Source: Sternotherus odoratus (Eukaryota > Chordata > Testudines > Kinosternidae). Taken from it: a stretch of DNA of 64,000 bases. Shown here piece after piece: positions 41,361 through 52,748 of this stretch (its first letter is position 1; every line of letters starts with the position of its first letter). The stretch lies in NCBI GenBank assembly GCA_032164245.1, contig JAVMKO010000003.1:29015390-29079389 (forward strand), written 5' to 3'. The notes below the pieces were generated by a model. It did no database searches, had not been told where the DNA came from, and saw only the letters and a program-made list of their open reading frames with translations. Position numbers and translations under genes: made by a program.

Positions 41361-44035
41361 AAATATCTACCTCACCCGCTGTTTGCCTATCAGTAAATTC
41401 CCCAGGAATCCACAGGACTCTTGTCTTTAGAACTGGTCTATGGGAGGATGGTGGGGGTTCCCTGCACAAATGAAGGTGGAATGGGAAGGTACAGCCTTTC
41501 CTGAAAAGGAGGCCATGAGAATCTTCTTAAAGCTCAGGAGAGACAAAAAGTCAGGTATGGTTGCACTGTGTGCACATTGTCATATGATATGGGTGCCAAG
41601 TTATTGTGCTCATTCTAGTATTGTGGAATAAACTCCAGGATCCCTGGAAAGGGACATTTAAAACAGCTCAATAAAGTAATCTATATGGTTGGGATATCTA
41701 ATTACTCACCTTGACACCAAGCATATCATATGAACATGATGAAACCATGAGATTCTGGTCCTGGCTATGTGTCTTCACTGGGAAGATGAGGGGGTGGGAG
41801 GATCTGGTAGCAGAAATAAGGTGTCATGTTTTGCTCAGTAGATAACATTCAGTACATTCCAAAGAGGAATGCACTGAAAAAGTAACATCCTGACATTCTT
41901 TTACATAACCAAGTTTTGCTAAAACATTTTATTTACAATGTTTGTTTTCTTGAGATAAGGATTATAGCTACACCAAACTGGTACCTTATACAAGAGAGTG
42001 GTGCCCTAGACTTGATAACCACTCTTTGTGTTGCCTTTTAGACCAAATGGTGGTTACCAGTTACAGGATACAATTTGAAATTAAAAACTCCTATCAAATA
42101 TTCAATATAATATAATATAATATAGCAAAGCTTACATCAATTTTTCAAAACATAGCATTAAATAAAGTTAGAAAAGTTGCACTTTTAGGGCAGGCATAAA
42201 GACACTTGGGTGAAATAAACAGACTGATGGCTTATGGGAAGAGTGTGATCTTCCTTGACACTTGGGGAGTTTGTCCCATTGATAGAGAACAAAATTTTTA
42301 GGATTTTTTTCTTAGCTAGGACATTTTATACAATTAAATAAGAAAAAATATATTCCTGTGAGATATTTTTCTCCAATCACCATATCTTTGAAAGTAATGG
42401 TTACAAATTCAGTAAAGACACAGGCATATTTGTAATGGTCTAACATTTTAAGAATAAGTTATAATAATTTTATTATTACTACTGCATGACTACTGAGGTC
42501 TTTACACCACAGTCTAATGTGTAGTATATTATAAATCCATAACAAGTGATATTTATTTGTAAGGAAAACTAAATATGTTACAAAAATTAATCCACTTAGC
42601 AAAAAGACAACAGCTGATGCTCAGCTTACATAAAAGTTCCAGAGATTGATTTCTCAGTCCTCTGCTACATTGGCAACAACTGATTCTATAAATTACCTGC
42701 TTGTGAAGAACATTTCCCAGAGAGGTGTGCCTCAGAACTACACTATCCTCAAAACTAAGACAAGAAAAAAACTGCTGTATAGAATGTACATGAACAAAAT
42801 TTACTTCGAAAAGAAAAGGAACATAAAGGTATATCAGACAATGAAAGACTTAGACATTGTAAATTAAGTTACTGTGATTAACAATACACCCCACATACAC
42901 CCCTACCAAACAGTTAAGTCTGACTATGCACAACAATGTAATTCAGTCTTTGGTAAAACACTGTTGCACTTCTCAGTTCCCACAGTAGATGGTGGTGTGC
43001 GATAAAGTATGTATTGTACCTGCTACAATACTTTTCCAAATAGAGAGAAAGCAATACAGGATTAATATACAGCTCTTTCTGCTGGGTCCACACAGACACT
43101 TATAAAGTTTTTATAAGCTATCATACATAAAAAATATTATTTGATAAATATTTTAGTTTGGAAATAAAGATATACTAAACTGATAGCAAGCCAAAATGGA
43201 GATCTTTACCATAAAAGGTGCTGAGATTTTGTAATGAGTCCATGTGTTGCTTTAGAAAAAAAATAGAGACCACATTTAGTTGTTTAGATGGAGTAATCTT
43301 TTGTCCCTCATTTTAGGTCTTAGCTCTAGACCATGGCAAGATACGAAGATCTTGGTCTGGTAATTTCCTCTAAGAGCAGCTCCTAGACACTTCCAATCTT
43401 ATCTGTCTTACACCAGACTGTTACTTCAACGTGAATCATTGTGAATTAGTATTTGGTATACACGACAAATACAGGGCAGGGGCAAGAAAGCTAAAGTTTA
43501 GTGCGAGTAATACTTACTCAAGAGAAGTCTCTAAGGACAGTGAGTTATATTGTTGTGCTCCAAGCTGAAAGATAAACAGTACCTACAGAAAAGAAATGAG
43601 TATATCATTTAGATCGCTACATGCCAAATTCTGACCTCGCTTACCCAACTGACTCCAGTAGAGTTCCTGGAGTAAATGACAGTAGACTGTGACTCCACTA
43701 ATCCGCTTTAAAAGAACACAGGGTACTCATAATTTGAGCATTTTAATTTCTGGTTTCTTTTGAATTAGTAAATTATTATTCTTATGGAGTGCAATACACT
43801 GTTCTCACTGCCCCATTTACTTTTTGTTTATGTTGCATAAGCAATGTAATTGGAAGGTTGTTTGCTAGGGAACTATGATGGATTTACTTCTCAAAGTGCA
43901 GCAGAAAAGTACAAAATTAAAACTAGAAGGACTGCTCCTGCTCCCACTAAGGTCAGTGACAAAATTCATAGTGAATCCGTGTGAGTAGCATATATTCATT
44001 TATTCTTTTTCTTTTGCATGGTGATAGGGGAACAG
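41361..44035. other. No gene seen; AT-rich, candidate single-copy sequence
   Basis: About 2.7 kb without recognisable element ends. Holds a short ATATA/TATAA tract at 42107-42125 and a weak palindromic repeat at 43622-43705. Confidence 0.4.
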
Positions 44036-44925
44036 TATAAGAACAACCATACTGTGTCAGACCAAAGGTCCATCTAGTCCAGTCTCCGTTCTTCCAACAT
44101 TGGCCAATGCCAGGTGCTCCAGAGGGAATGAACAGAACAGGTAATCATCAAGTGATCCATCCCTGTTGCTCATTCCCAGATTCTGGCAAACATAGGCTAG
44201 GGACACCATCCCTGCCGATCCTGGCTAATAGCTATTGATGGACCTTTCCTTCATGAATGTATTTGGTTATTTTTTGAACTCTGTTATAGTCTTGACCTTC
44301 TCAACATCCTCTGGCAAAGAGTTCCATGGGTTGTCTATGTGCTGTGTGAAGAAATACTTCCTTTTGTTTATTTTAAACTTTCTGCCTATTAATTTCATTT
44401 GTTGACCCTTAGCTCCCATTTTATGAGGAGTAAATAACACTTCCTTAATTACTTTCTCCACACTTGTCATGATTTTATAGACCTGTATCATATGCCTCCT
44501 TACTTGTCTCTTTTCCAAGCTGAAAAGTCTCAGTCTTATTAATCTTTCCTCATATGGAATTTGTTCCATACCCCAATCAATTTTGTTTTCCGTTTCTGTA
44601 CCCTTTCCAACTCCAATATATCTTTTTTGAGATGGGGAAACCACATCTGCACACAGTATTCAAGATGTGGGCATATCATGGATTTATATGGTGTCAATAT
44701 GATATTTTTGGTCTTATTATTTATCCCCTTCTTAATGATTCCCAACATTCTGTTCCCCTTCTTGACTGCTGCTTCACACTGAGTGGATGTTTTCAGAGAA
44801 CTATCCACAATGATGCCAAGATCTCTTTCTTGAGTGGTAACAGCTAATTTAGATCCCATCATTTTATATGTATAGATGTGATTATGTTTTCCATTGGGCA
44901 TGACTTTTCATTTATCATCACAATG
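44036..44925 (-). mobile_element. CR1 LINE, minus strand
   Basis: Begins with the complement of a TTCTTAT tail ('ataagaacaaccatactgtg') and 'gtcagaccaaaggtccatct'. Minus-strand translation gives, across two frames, 'SKLAVTTQERDLGIIVDSSL' (about 44855), 'KGNRMLGIIKKGINNKTKNI', 'PYKSMICPHLEYCVQMWFPH' (about 44690) and 'EERLIRLRLFSLEKRQVRRH' (about 44550), ending near 44267. It is the same lineage as the young copies but clearly more mutated. Confidence 0.93.
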
Positions 44926-45014
44926 GTGAGCCTATAGGTGGACCTTGAGTCCAGAGAAGAGGGGGTAGCTGTGATGAACATAAATTGGGTAATCGTCTGT
45001 GATGTGCCAGACAG

Positions 45015-45400
45015 TTTGCACCACCATTCTAGGTAAAGTGGCCTGTTAACACTTCTGCAGTCATAGGATAAACAAAAGGGGTTAGGGTGTTACAGATTAT
45101 TGTAATAAGCCATAAATCCAGTGTCTCTGCTCAGTCCATAGTCTTTAGTACAGCAGCATTATGAAGTTAAACTCCCAGGCCACTTTACCTTGAATGGTCC
45201 CTTAGAATATTTGCTAAACTACTTATGCTACACAACCGCTTCCACCTTGCATTTAGCTGTGGTGCTTGGAGTACCTTTCCCAGATCTGAGGAGGAGCTGA
45301 GTATCTCTCACCACTAGAAGTTGGTCCAATAAAATATATTACCTTAGCCATCTTGTCTCTGTATCCTGGAACCAACAGGACTACAGCTAAATTGGTCCTC
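45015..45400 (-). mobile_element. Penelope-like element end, ORF C-terminus plus inverted tail
   Basis: On the minus strand, 45178-45089 encodes the end of a PLE protein. After a frame change it reads 'KDYGLSRDTGFMAYYNNL' and stops (taa). The GLxxDxG pattern is shared with the PLE at 6430-6490. Upstream on the minus strand (plus 45180-45400) lies a UTR and tail in the opposite sense ('ccactttaccttgaatggtc', 'gaagttggtccaataaaata'), an inverted pseudo-LTR. The 3' UTR is cut short at about 45015. Coding only covers the last 30 residues or so, beyond the GIY-YIG catalytic part. Confidence 0.7.
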
Positions 45401-46100
45401 TCAAAGTCAGGGTTACTTACATCTTTAAACTGAAAAGACCTTTGCCTATAATTCAATAGTCACCTTTATGGTATGCTAATAACTTCATTGGAAGTTGCTA
45501 CCAAGTTTTATGCACCTCATGTAATACTCACTCTTTGTCAACACCTCTTTTACTACAGTCCTCCCAGCCATCTGCATTGCCTATTCTACCGGTGTCCTCT
45601 CTTCTTCTTCATGTGCTTTTCCCTTTGCTGGATTCAAGCTGGGGAGGAGAAACTAGTCTGGAGAAGCAGCAGAAACTTGAGGTGCATGAAGCCAGTGAGC
45701 TGGTGAGGATGTAATAGGGGGCAATTCTGGCCCCTCCGAAGCATGACTGCCCCAACTATTCCCTGAAGTCAGTCCCCCAGCCATTGGTTGCCACCCCCCA
45801 CGCTATCAGCTGGGTAAAGGGTGGCAGCTGTCTCTTCATTTGAAGTCATTCCTTCACTGCTTGGTGTAGGGCATGGGAAAGGAAATCTATGACATTCTAC
45901 CATCCATGATAAGATTTTAGGGGTATAACTCTGCTCAATTTCCAACAAGTAAGGTATTTCATAAACGAAATTGTTTCCTTTCTTTAGGAATCAATAGAAA
46001 TGGGAAATAAAAGATACTGCCTAATCTCAGGACTGCAGGCAACTTTATATTAGAGTCTGTGCTCTGTTGAAATAAAATTAGCTATGTATCTTATGTTTAT
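45401..46100. other. No gene seen
   Basis: Small frames only; nothing recognised. Confidence 0.4.
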
Positions 46101-46102
46101 TT

Positions 46103-46118
46103 TATATATATATATATT
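46103..46118 (+). repeat. (TA)n microsatellite
   Basis: 'ttatatatatatatat', AT-only tract, directly before a change in base composition. Confidence 0.9.
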
Positions 46119-46500
46119 GTGGCAAAGCTTTGGCCTTGTCCCTGTGGGTACTGCACCTCCAGGCGGTTTGTGCTAGCCTCAGAGGCTCACTGTGATTAGC
46201 TAGGGGAGGTAGAAAGGAGAGGAGCCCGGGCCCACCCTCTACTCCGGGCTCCAGCCCAGGGACCCTAATAGTATCAGCTAAGATGGCTGACCTTTTAGGC
46301 ACCAAACACAATACAATTCCCTGGGCTACTTCCCCACAGCAGTCCCCCACTTCTTCAAACTTCTCTTCACCTTTACCTCAAGTCTCCTTCCGTGCATATA
46401 TGTTGTCTACCACTCAGTCTCACCAACAACACAACCTCCTCTCACAGCTCCTGACATCCACACCCACCTGACTAACTAGGAGGGTTTTTAACTGGTTTCA
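46119..46500 (+). repeat. Unidentified interspersed repeat-like segment
   Basis: Base composition changes sharply at 46119 ('tgtggcaaagctttggcctt') and the segment contains 'gggctccagcccagggaccc'. It starts with TG and could be an LTR or the 5' part of the LINE that follows. I found no second copy in the window. Confidence 0.3.
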
Positions 46501-46529
46501 GCCAGTCCCAATCAGGCTAGCTATTTCTA

Positions 46530-47483
46530 ATGCCTTCTAGAATCTTCTTAATTGGCCCCAGGTGTCTTGATTGGCCTGGAGTAGCCTTTGTTTGGCTATA
46601 CAGGGAACAGAGACCTGCACATCCTGAGGGTAGTCCGGCATGGAGAACGTTGGTGCACGCCTTCCTCCGCCACCTCTGGGGGCTTCGCTATGACCCGCAG
46701 CTCTTTTTTCTCCACCGGAGGGGTCTTCCGCAAGACCTCTCGGAGCTGCCGGCCTTCTACCAGGACCTCCTCCAGACCTGGAAGCTCTTCGAGATGACCA
46801 GGTCCTTTGTGGCCACCGAGGGAGAGGATCTCCTCGCGGAGCCCCTGCTACACAATTCGACCCTCCGTGTGCAGGTGGCAGAGTCTCCCACAGTGCGCCG
46901 GAGGTTGGTCCTGGGAGAAATCACTAAAGTTGGAGACCTCCTGGACTACGACAGAGGGGACTGGGTGGACCCCCATGTGCTCGCTCGACGCATGGGGCTC
47001 TCCACCCTTGCGACCCCCCTGCGCGTACTCCAGGAGGTGAGGACCGCTCTGTCTTCCGTCTCTCTCAGTTTCCTGCAGCGGGCCCTGAGAGAGGGTTCTC
47101 CCTGCCCGCCCCTCACCCTGAGCCCTCCGGAACTGGTACTCGGGCCCCGGCTTCGTGAGCCCTCCCGGCCTCCCCACTCCCATACCCCGAGCCGGCTGCA
47201 CACCTTGCAGCCGGTCCCGTTTCGAACCACGCCGAGGGAACAGCTGTACACACTCGTACATCTCCTCACCCTCGCGTCCCGCCCCAATACCAAGTGGCAG
47301 GACTACCTACCACCGAACGAGGGTGAGCGGCCCCGGTGGACCACCTTCTATTCCACGCTGATTCCACGGCCTGCCGTGGGTATTAGTTGGCGGCTCCTTC
47401 ATGGAGCCGTGAGCACAAGCTGGCTCAGCTTAATTGGACTAACCTTTTCACCTCCCCCCTGGCTCTTACCTACTTTTCTATAA
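46530..47483 (+). pseudogene. Tx1/L1-like LINE ORF2 fragment, C-terminal part
   Basis: A single open frame of 317 codons, the longest in the window, GC-rich against an AT-rich surround. It includes 'LVHAFLRHLWGLRYDPQLFF' (about 46650), 'LPAFYQDLLQTWKLF' (about 46747), 'GDLLDYDRGDWVDPHVLARR' (about 46932), 'REQLYTLVHLLTLASRP' (about 47236) and 'ISWRLLHGAVST' (about 47383). This order (RT connector, then a Trp-Arg-x-Leu-His-Gly segment before a zinc-finger-like end) is that of Tx1-group L1-type LINE proteins known from amphibians and reptiles. The first 30 codons and the last 20 seem to be non-LINE sequence, so the real fragment is about 46630-47420. No reverse transcriptase catalytic motifs are included. 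An unknown host gene is possible but unlikely. Confidence 0.6.
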
Positions 47484-47514
47484 CTGCCTGTTTGTGAACA
47501 ATTGAACACTTCTA

Positions 47515-47612
47515 CTGCCTGCATCCGACGAAGTGGGTATTAGCCCACGAAAGCTCATGCTTCAAAACTTTATAGTTAGTCTTTAAGGTGCCACAGGACT
47601 TTGTTAACTCTG
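47515..47612 (+). mobile_element. Penelope-like element tail fragment
   Basis: 'tgcatccgacgaagtgggta' and 'tagtctttaaggtgccacag' match the PLE tail at 6631-6715. Truncated at the right by the inverted Helitron fragment at 47613. Confidence 0.65.
47525..47563 (+). other. Hammerhead-ribozyme-like core in PLE tail
   Basis: 'ccgacga' (47525-47531; hammerhead core is CUGANGA), one A, a perfect 5-bp stem 'gtggg'/'cccac' (47533-47537 with 47544-47548), 'gaaa' (47549-47552), then a 2-bp stem 'gc'...'gc' around a 4-base loop (47553-47560). Only one core base differs from the hammerhead consensus. Stem I cannot be drawn with confidence. Confidence 0.5.
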
Positions 47613-47665
47613 CTAAGACCTCTAACTGTACCAAATTTCAAGTCTCTAGCTCAAACTGTGTGGAA
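47613..47665 (-). mobile_element. Inverted Helitron 5' end, inner part
   Basis: Reverse complement of about 35970-36020 in the complete Helitron ('agacctctaactgtaccaaa', 'agtctctagctcaaa'). Its continuation lies at 48840-48909 beyond the CR1. Joined at 47613 to a PLE tail, so the rest of the Helitron is missing. Confidence 0.85.
47656..47665. repeat. CR1 target-site duplication, left copy
   Basis: 'ctgtgtggaa' here and at 48830-48839. The last seven to eight bases are clearly Helitron sequence on both sides; 'ctg' may be micro-homology with the CR1 5' end. Confidence 0.75.
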
Positions 47666-48829
47666 CATAAGAACATAAGAACATAAGAACGGCCATACTG
47701 GGTCAGACCAAAGGTCCATCTAGCCCAGCATCCTGTCTACCGACAGTGGCCAATGCCAGGTGCCCCGGAGTGAGTGAACCTAAAAGGTATGATCAAGCGA
47801 TCTCTCTCCTGCCATCCATCACCCCCCTCTGACAGACAGAGGCTAGGGACACCATTCCTTACCCATCCTGGCTAATAGCCATTTATGGACTTAGCCTCCA
47901 TGAATTTATCCAGCTCTCTTTTAAACCCTGTTATAGTCCTAGCCTTCACAGCCTCTTCAGGTAAGGAGTTCCACAGGTTGACTGTGCGCTGTGTGAAGAA
48001 CTTCCTTTTATTTGTTTTAAACCTGCTGCACGCCAATTTCATTGAGTGGCCCCTAGTTCTTCTATTTTGGGAACAAGTAAATAACTTTTCCTTATTTACT
48101 TCCTCCACACCACTCATAATTTTATATACCTCTATCATATCCCCCCTTAGTCTCCTCTTTTCCAAGCTAAAAAGTCCTAGCCTCTTTAATCTCTCTTCAT
48201 ATGGGACCCGTTCCAAACCCCTAATCATTTTAGTTGCCCTTCTCTGAACCTTTTCTAGTGCCAGTATATCCTTTTTGAGATGAGGGGACCACATTTGTAC
48301 GCAGTATTCAAGATGTGGGCGCACCATGGATTTGTATAAGGGCAATAAGATATTCTCCGACTTATTCTCTATCCCTTTTTTAATGATTCCTAACATCCTG
48401 TTTGCTTTTTTGACTGCCGCTGCACACTGCGTGGATGCCTTCAGAGAACTATCCACAATGACTCCCAGGTCTTTTTACTGATTGGTTGTAGCTAAATTAG
48501 CCCCCATCATATTGTATGTATAGTTGGGGTTATTTTTTCCAATGTGCATTACTTTACATTTATCCACATTAAATTTCATTTGCCATTTTGTTGACCAATC
48601 ACTTAGTTTAGTGAGATCTTTTTGAAGTTCTTCACAGTCTACTTTGGTTCTTACTACTTTGAGCAGTTTAGTATCATCTGCAAACTTTGCCACATCACTG
48701 TTTACCCCTTCCTCCAAATCATTTATAAATAAGTTGAATAGGATCGGTCCCAGGACTGACCCTTGGGGAACACCACTAGTTACCCCTCTCCATTCTGAAA
48801 AAGTTCCATTTATTCCTACCCTTTGTTCC
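47666..48829 (-). mobile_element. Young CR1 LINE inserted in a Helitron, minus strand
   Basis: The tail is three 'cataagaa'-type units (47666 onward), then the complement of 'ggtctgacccagtatggcc'. The minus-strand ORF (about 48829-47872) matches the CR1 at 25330-26299 almost residue for residue: 'GVTSGVPQGSVLGPILFNLF', 'VAKFADDTKLLK' (catalytic FADD), 'NVDKCKVMHIGKNN', 'PLYKSMVRPHLEY', 'DKFMEAKSINGY'. A stop or shift near 48470 is the one clear lesion. The 5' truncation point falls within the reverse transcriptase, after motif A. Confidence 0.95.
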
Positions 48830-48839
48830 CTGTGTGGAA

Positions 48840-48909
48840 GGAGTAAGTGCACATACATACACGCATACATTCACACACGCATACACCATTTGACTTTTAT
48901 ATATATAGA
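48840..48909 (-). mobile_element. Inverted Helitron 5' end, terminal part
   Basis: Reverse complement of the first ~70 bases of the complete Helitron ('tgacttttatatatatag' then 'a'), with the terminal TC at 48909-48908 on the minus strand and an A on its outer side. Confidence 0.85.
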
Positions 48910-50064
48910 TATATAGTCTATTGCTTTTACATGTTCTTTCCTCTGATTTTCACAGATGTTATGCTATAAACGTTGAGAAAAGTTTTGTCCTTGATCTTCT
49001 GATATATGTAGCATGGGAGGCAGATGTGTGGTAGCAGTTGGGTGGAAAGTTTCTAATCCTGAGCCATTGTGTCTATATAGAACACAGTGGCTCACAGAAG
49101 GACCTGGAAGCAAGAAAGCAGCACATATTCACTTTCCTTCTTCTCCGCCCCCCCCATCACCTTCTGACAGCAGTAGTATTAGGAACAGGCCATAACTCTC
49201 AAGTTGTCTGACTTTGGGGTTTGGAGTGCCACCAACCGTATTAGTCAAGTCTCCAAATGAAAGCTTGAAGGCTTAAGACTCTGTTCTAGCTTGATCCTGT
49301 GTCTCCTTTAATCTTGTTGCCCTTTCTCTAGTGCACCTGCGTAGGACAGGACCAATTTTTTTCCCATGATTTATCAGCTAATGTTAAACATAGATGATGG
49401 TCTGCCAAGAGTTACCTGTCATTTACAGTTTGAAGAGAATTTCTGAGGTAAAGAAAAGAAAAATCATTTTCCATAAGAAACTTCAGTTGTGATTGCTTGA
49501 TCTGAGGAATATTAATTAAGGTATAAGGTAGTGAAAATTGACAGTCATGATATGTCCTTGAAATTATTTGGCAACACCATTTGTCACTGACAAAGCACTT
49601 TCGTCAGTGGAAAAAACTATCATGATAAAGAGTGAGCTGTTCACAAACTATCTGTAAAGAATAATTTGATTGCCCCTTTTCTGTTAATAAATTTACAATT
49701 AGATTGATGTTTATTAATTGTTTATTTGGGGAGGCTTTCCAAAGCTATATGCAATAACTAACATGAATGAGTATTAGTTATAGTAACCAGTTTTTCAATA
49801 TTAAAAAAGGTGAAATCATTAGTTTGGATTAAAGTCAGTGCCCTTTCATCCATCATAAATCCCATTAACTTTAGAAGGAATTATGCTCATTGTCACTTAT
49901 TTTGTTCCATTGTTACTATAGACAAAAAATGAGACATTTATATGTCCTCTCAGGCTTGAATATACTTTCTCCCCCCCCCCCCACTGCTATAGTTATTCCA
50001 ATGTAGCTACCCCAATGCCCCTATTATAGCTGCACCGCACTGATATAAAAAGATGATTTGCAGT
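48910..50064. other. No gene seen; AT-rich spacer
   Basis: Contains a poly-C tract at 49972-49983. No element ends or credible frames. Confidence 0.4.
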
Positions 50065-50290
50065 GGGCTAGACTTCTCAAGGCATTTAGATGCCTAAAGA
50101 GGAAAACAGGCACCTACTGGTATTTCAAAAATTATTTAAAAAATGCCTAGGTACTTTTGGAAACCCTATTGTACGCCTATCTTCAACTTTAGGAACCTGA
50201 ATACCTTTGAAAATCTTGCCCTAAGTCACTTTTGAAAATTGACTTTGCTCTTAAGTCACTCAGATGCTTTTGAAATTTTTATCCAAAGCC
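50065..50290. repeat. Ancient palindromic interspersed repeat
   Basis: Alternating inverted words such as 'ctcaaggcatttagatgcct' and 'aggaacctgaatacctttga', 'acttttgaaaattgactttg' fold on each other. Related words appear at 38165-38275. Old MITE-like repeat, family unknown. Confidence 0.45.
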
Positions 50291-50850
50291 TCAGTCTTTT
50301 CCCCTCAATCACTTTCACAGTTCTTTTCCTATTGCTCCCCTTGCCCAATATACTAATTCCTATCTCTTCTAAAAGCACACATCTTCCACAATGCCCAGGC
50401 ACATTGGTTTTGAATTAATAATGACAACATTAAAGACAACCGAATTTGAGATTATTCTGTCTTCTGGGAGGTGGGCCAGAACTGTTGTAAATGAGGATAG
50501 CTGCATTGACTTCAGTGAAACAATATCAAGTTATACCAGCTGAGGGTCTGACCTCCTAAAATATAGGCTCTTTAAGTACAAACAATTAATAAAAGATCAA
50601 TAAATATTTAAAGAATAATATACTTTAGTATATATATTGTGCTCTTGCTAATAACAACTATTATATTTTCTTAATCTGAGTAATAATTACTCCCATGTGC
50701 TCAGATATAGTGACAGTATATTCATTTCTTTGCTTTTCCTATACCTTCAGCAAAAAAGCTATGAATATTTTGCTTTATAGGACACTTGAATACAAATGAA
50801 AATCATTATCATAAAAGGGCTAGAAAAATAGCAGATAATTAAGACAGGAA
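50291..50850. other. No gene seen
   Basis: AT-rich. Only the short 'ttataccagctgagggtctg' repeat word at about 50532-50551 is recognised. Confidence 0.4.
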
Positions 50851-50852
50851 TA

Positions 50853-51326
50853 CTGTATTTTTCGCCCTATAAGATGCACTTTTTCTTCCCCAAAACGGGG
50901 GGGGGGGAAGTTGGTGCGTCTTATAGGGCGAATGTGCGCCCCGGTTCCCCCCTCTCCGCCGCGGGCGGGCTGCCGGGAGCGTCCCGGTTCCCCCCTCTCC
51001 GCCGCGGGCGGGCTGCCGAGGTTCCCCCCTCCCCGCCGCGGGCGGGCTGCCGGGAGCGTCCCGGTTCCCCCCTCCCCGCCGCGGGCGGGCTGCCGGGAGC
51101 GCTCCCGGCATACCGCCCGCGGCGGGGAGGGGGGAACCGGGATGCTCCCGGCAGCCCGCCCGCGGCGGGGAGGGGGGAACCGGGACGCTCCCGGCAGCCC
51201 GCCCGCGCGGCGGGGACGGGAGAGCGAGGCGCTTTTTTTTTTTTTTTTTTTTTGGGTCCGGCTTTTTTATTAAAAAACGAGGGGGCGTCTTATAGGCCGG
51301 AGCGTCCTATAGGACGAAAAATACGG
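50853..51326. mobile_element. pogo/Tigger-like MITE with GC-rich, orientation-switching core
   Basis: Left end 'ctgtatttttcgccctataa' and right end on the other strand 'ccgtatttttcgtcctatag', with TA on both sides (50851-50852; 51327-51328). The core (about 50935-51225) is a tandem array of about 45-base units ('ccgcgggcgggctgccggga'). Around 51100 the array flips: units to the left and right are in opposite orientation, making a large GC palindrome. A T-tract follows (51234-51253). Frames across it are low-complexity and not genes. Confidence 0.9.
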
Positions 51327-51861
51327 TAAATCATAGAAGTTCCTAACACTGGTAAGATACCTTATCTATTTAATAGTATAACATTGATCTGGTTTCTATC
51401 TTTTTAGCTATGTCTTCAAAAAAGAAGCCTGAGAATCGTAGTTAGGCTGAAAGTACACACTTATTGCATGCACGGTCCTTCTACTGTACAGCTGTGTAAA
51501 ATTTAAATTTTGCAGAACTTACGTGGTATGGTCTTTTTGTTAGAGACTCAAAATTCATTCCAATATTGTCAAATGTTCACCAAGATTTATAAATATTTTG
51601 AAGTAACCTGGTTTCAGCCTTGAAGAACCCTTTCATTATCTTTAGTTATATAACACAAAGAATGTTATATAACACATAGAATGAACAAAAAGCGCTGACA
51701 TCATAAAGTTTGGATCCTAAGGCCACTGTAGTCAACTGGCAGCCTTCTGTTGGCTTTAATGGCCTTTGAATTGTGCCCTAAGTTTATACTTGAAGCAAAG
51801 AGTGAGTGTAATAAACAATAAAGGGATAGGAAAGAATATTAATTATAAAAAGTAATAATAC

Positions 51862-52075
51862 TTAGCTCTTATATAGCAATTTTTATTAGAAGATCTCTCA
51901 GCACTTTGAAAAGCAGGTTAGTATTACTATCCCTATTTTATAATGAGCCATAGCGATGTGTAGTAGTTTGAACAAGGTCGCCGAACAGACGAGGGGTAGA
52001 ACAGAATGAAATCCAGGTCTTCTGAGTCTCAGTTGAATACTTTTGCCACTGGGCCATGCCACATAGCTCACATGG
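51862..52075 (-). mobile_element. MIR-type SINE, minus strand
   Basis: On the minus strand: a tRNA-like head around 'catggcccagtggcaaaagt' and 'agacctggatttcattctgt' (52060-52000), then the MIR core wording 'cgaccttgttcaaactacta', 'tataaaatagggatagtaat', 'actaacctgcttttcaaagt' and 'gctgagagatcttctaataa'. This is the order of an amniote MIR/CORE-SINE and is an ancient insertion. One of the better-preserved old SINEs here. Confidence 0.85.
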
Positions 52076-52227
52076 TTGCTCTGTTTTGGCACATGCCTAT
52101 TGATAGTTTTATAAAGTTATTTAAAAAATATATAATTGTATATTGCATTAAAAAACCTGGACTGATTTCTTGTCTCACATTGAAAGCATGCTAAACTGCT
52201 CATACCTGAAAGCAAGATCAATTTGGG

Positions 52228-52748
52228 TAGGGGTGTTCATCTTAAAAAAGAGATGACTGGTGTGGGGTGTAATGATAGAGGACTATAAAATAATGAATGG
52301 TGTGGAAAAACTGAATAAAGTGTTTCCCACAATACAAAACCCAGTGTGTGTGTGTGTATGTGTGTGTGTGTGTGACCTGATGGAATTATTAGGCAGCAGG
52401 TTTAATATAAATAAAGTAAGTTCTTTTTCACACAACCCACAACTAACTTGTGGAACTTATGGCCATGGGATGTTGTGATGGCCAAACATGTAACTGGATT
52501 CAAAAAAGAACTGGACACATTCATGGAGGATAGGTCCATCATTGGCTATTCGCCAAGATGGTCAAGGATGCAACTCCACACTGGGGGTGACCCTAGTTCA
52601 CTGGAGTGGAAGATGGGTGGATCAACTCAATAATTGCTCTGTTCTGAACACTTTCTCTGAAGCTTTGATACAGGCCACTGTTGGAGACAGGATACTGGGC
52701 AAGATGGTCTGTGGTCAGACCCAGTACGGCAGCTCTCATATTCTTATG
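52228..52748 (+). mobile_element. CR1 LINE 3' end, old copy
   Basis: Same order as other CR1 tails: 'gaggactataaaataatgaa', 'ggattcaaaaaagaactgga', 'cattcatggaggataggtcc', 'tcagacccagtacggcagct' and one tail unit 'ttcttatg' (52741-52748). A (TG)n microsatellite expanded inside it at 52345-52374. Pieces of the frame are still visible but broken. Confidence 0.88.
52345..52374 (+). repeat. (TG)n microsatellite inside CR1
   Basis: About 14 TG units with one interruption ('tgtgtatgtg'). Confidence 0.95.
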
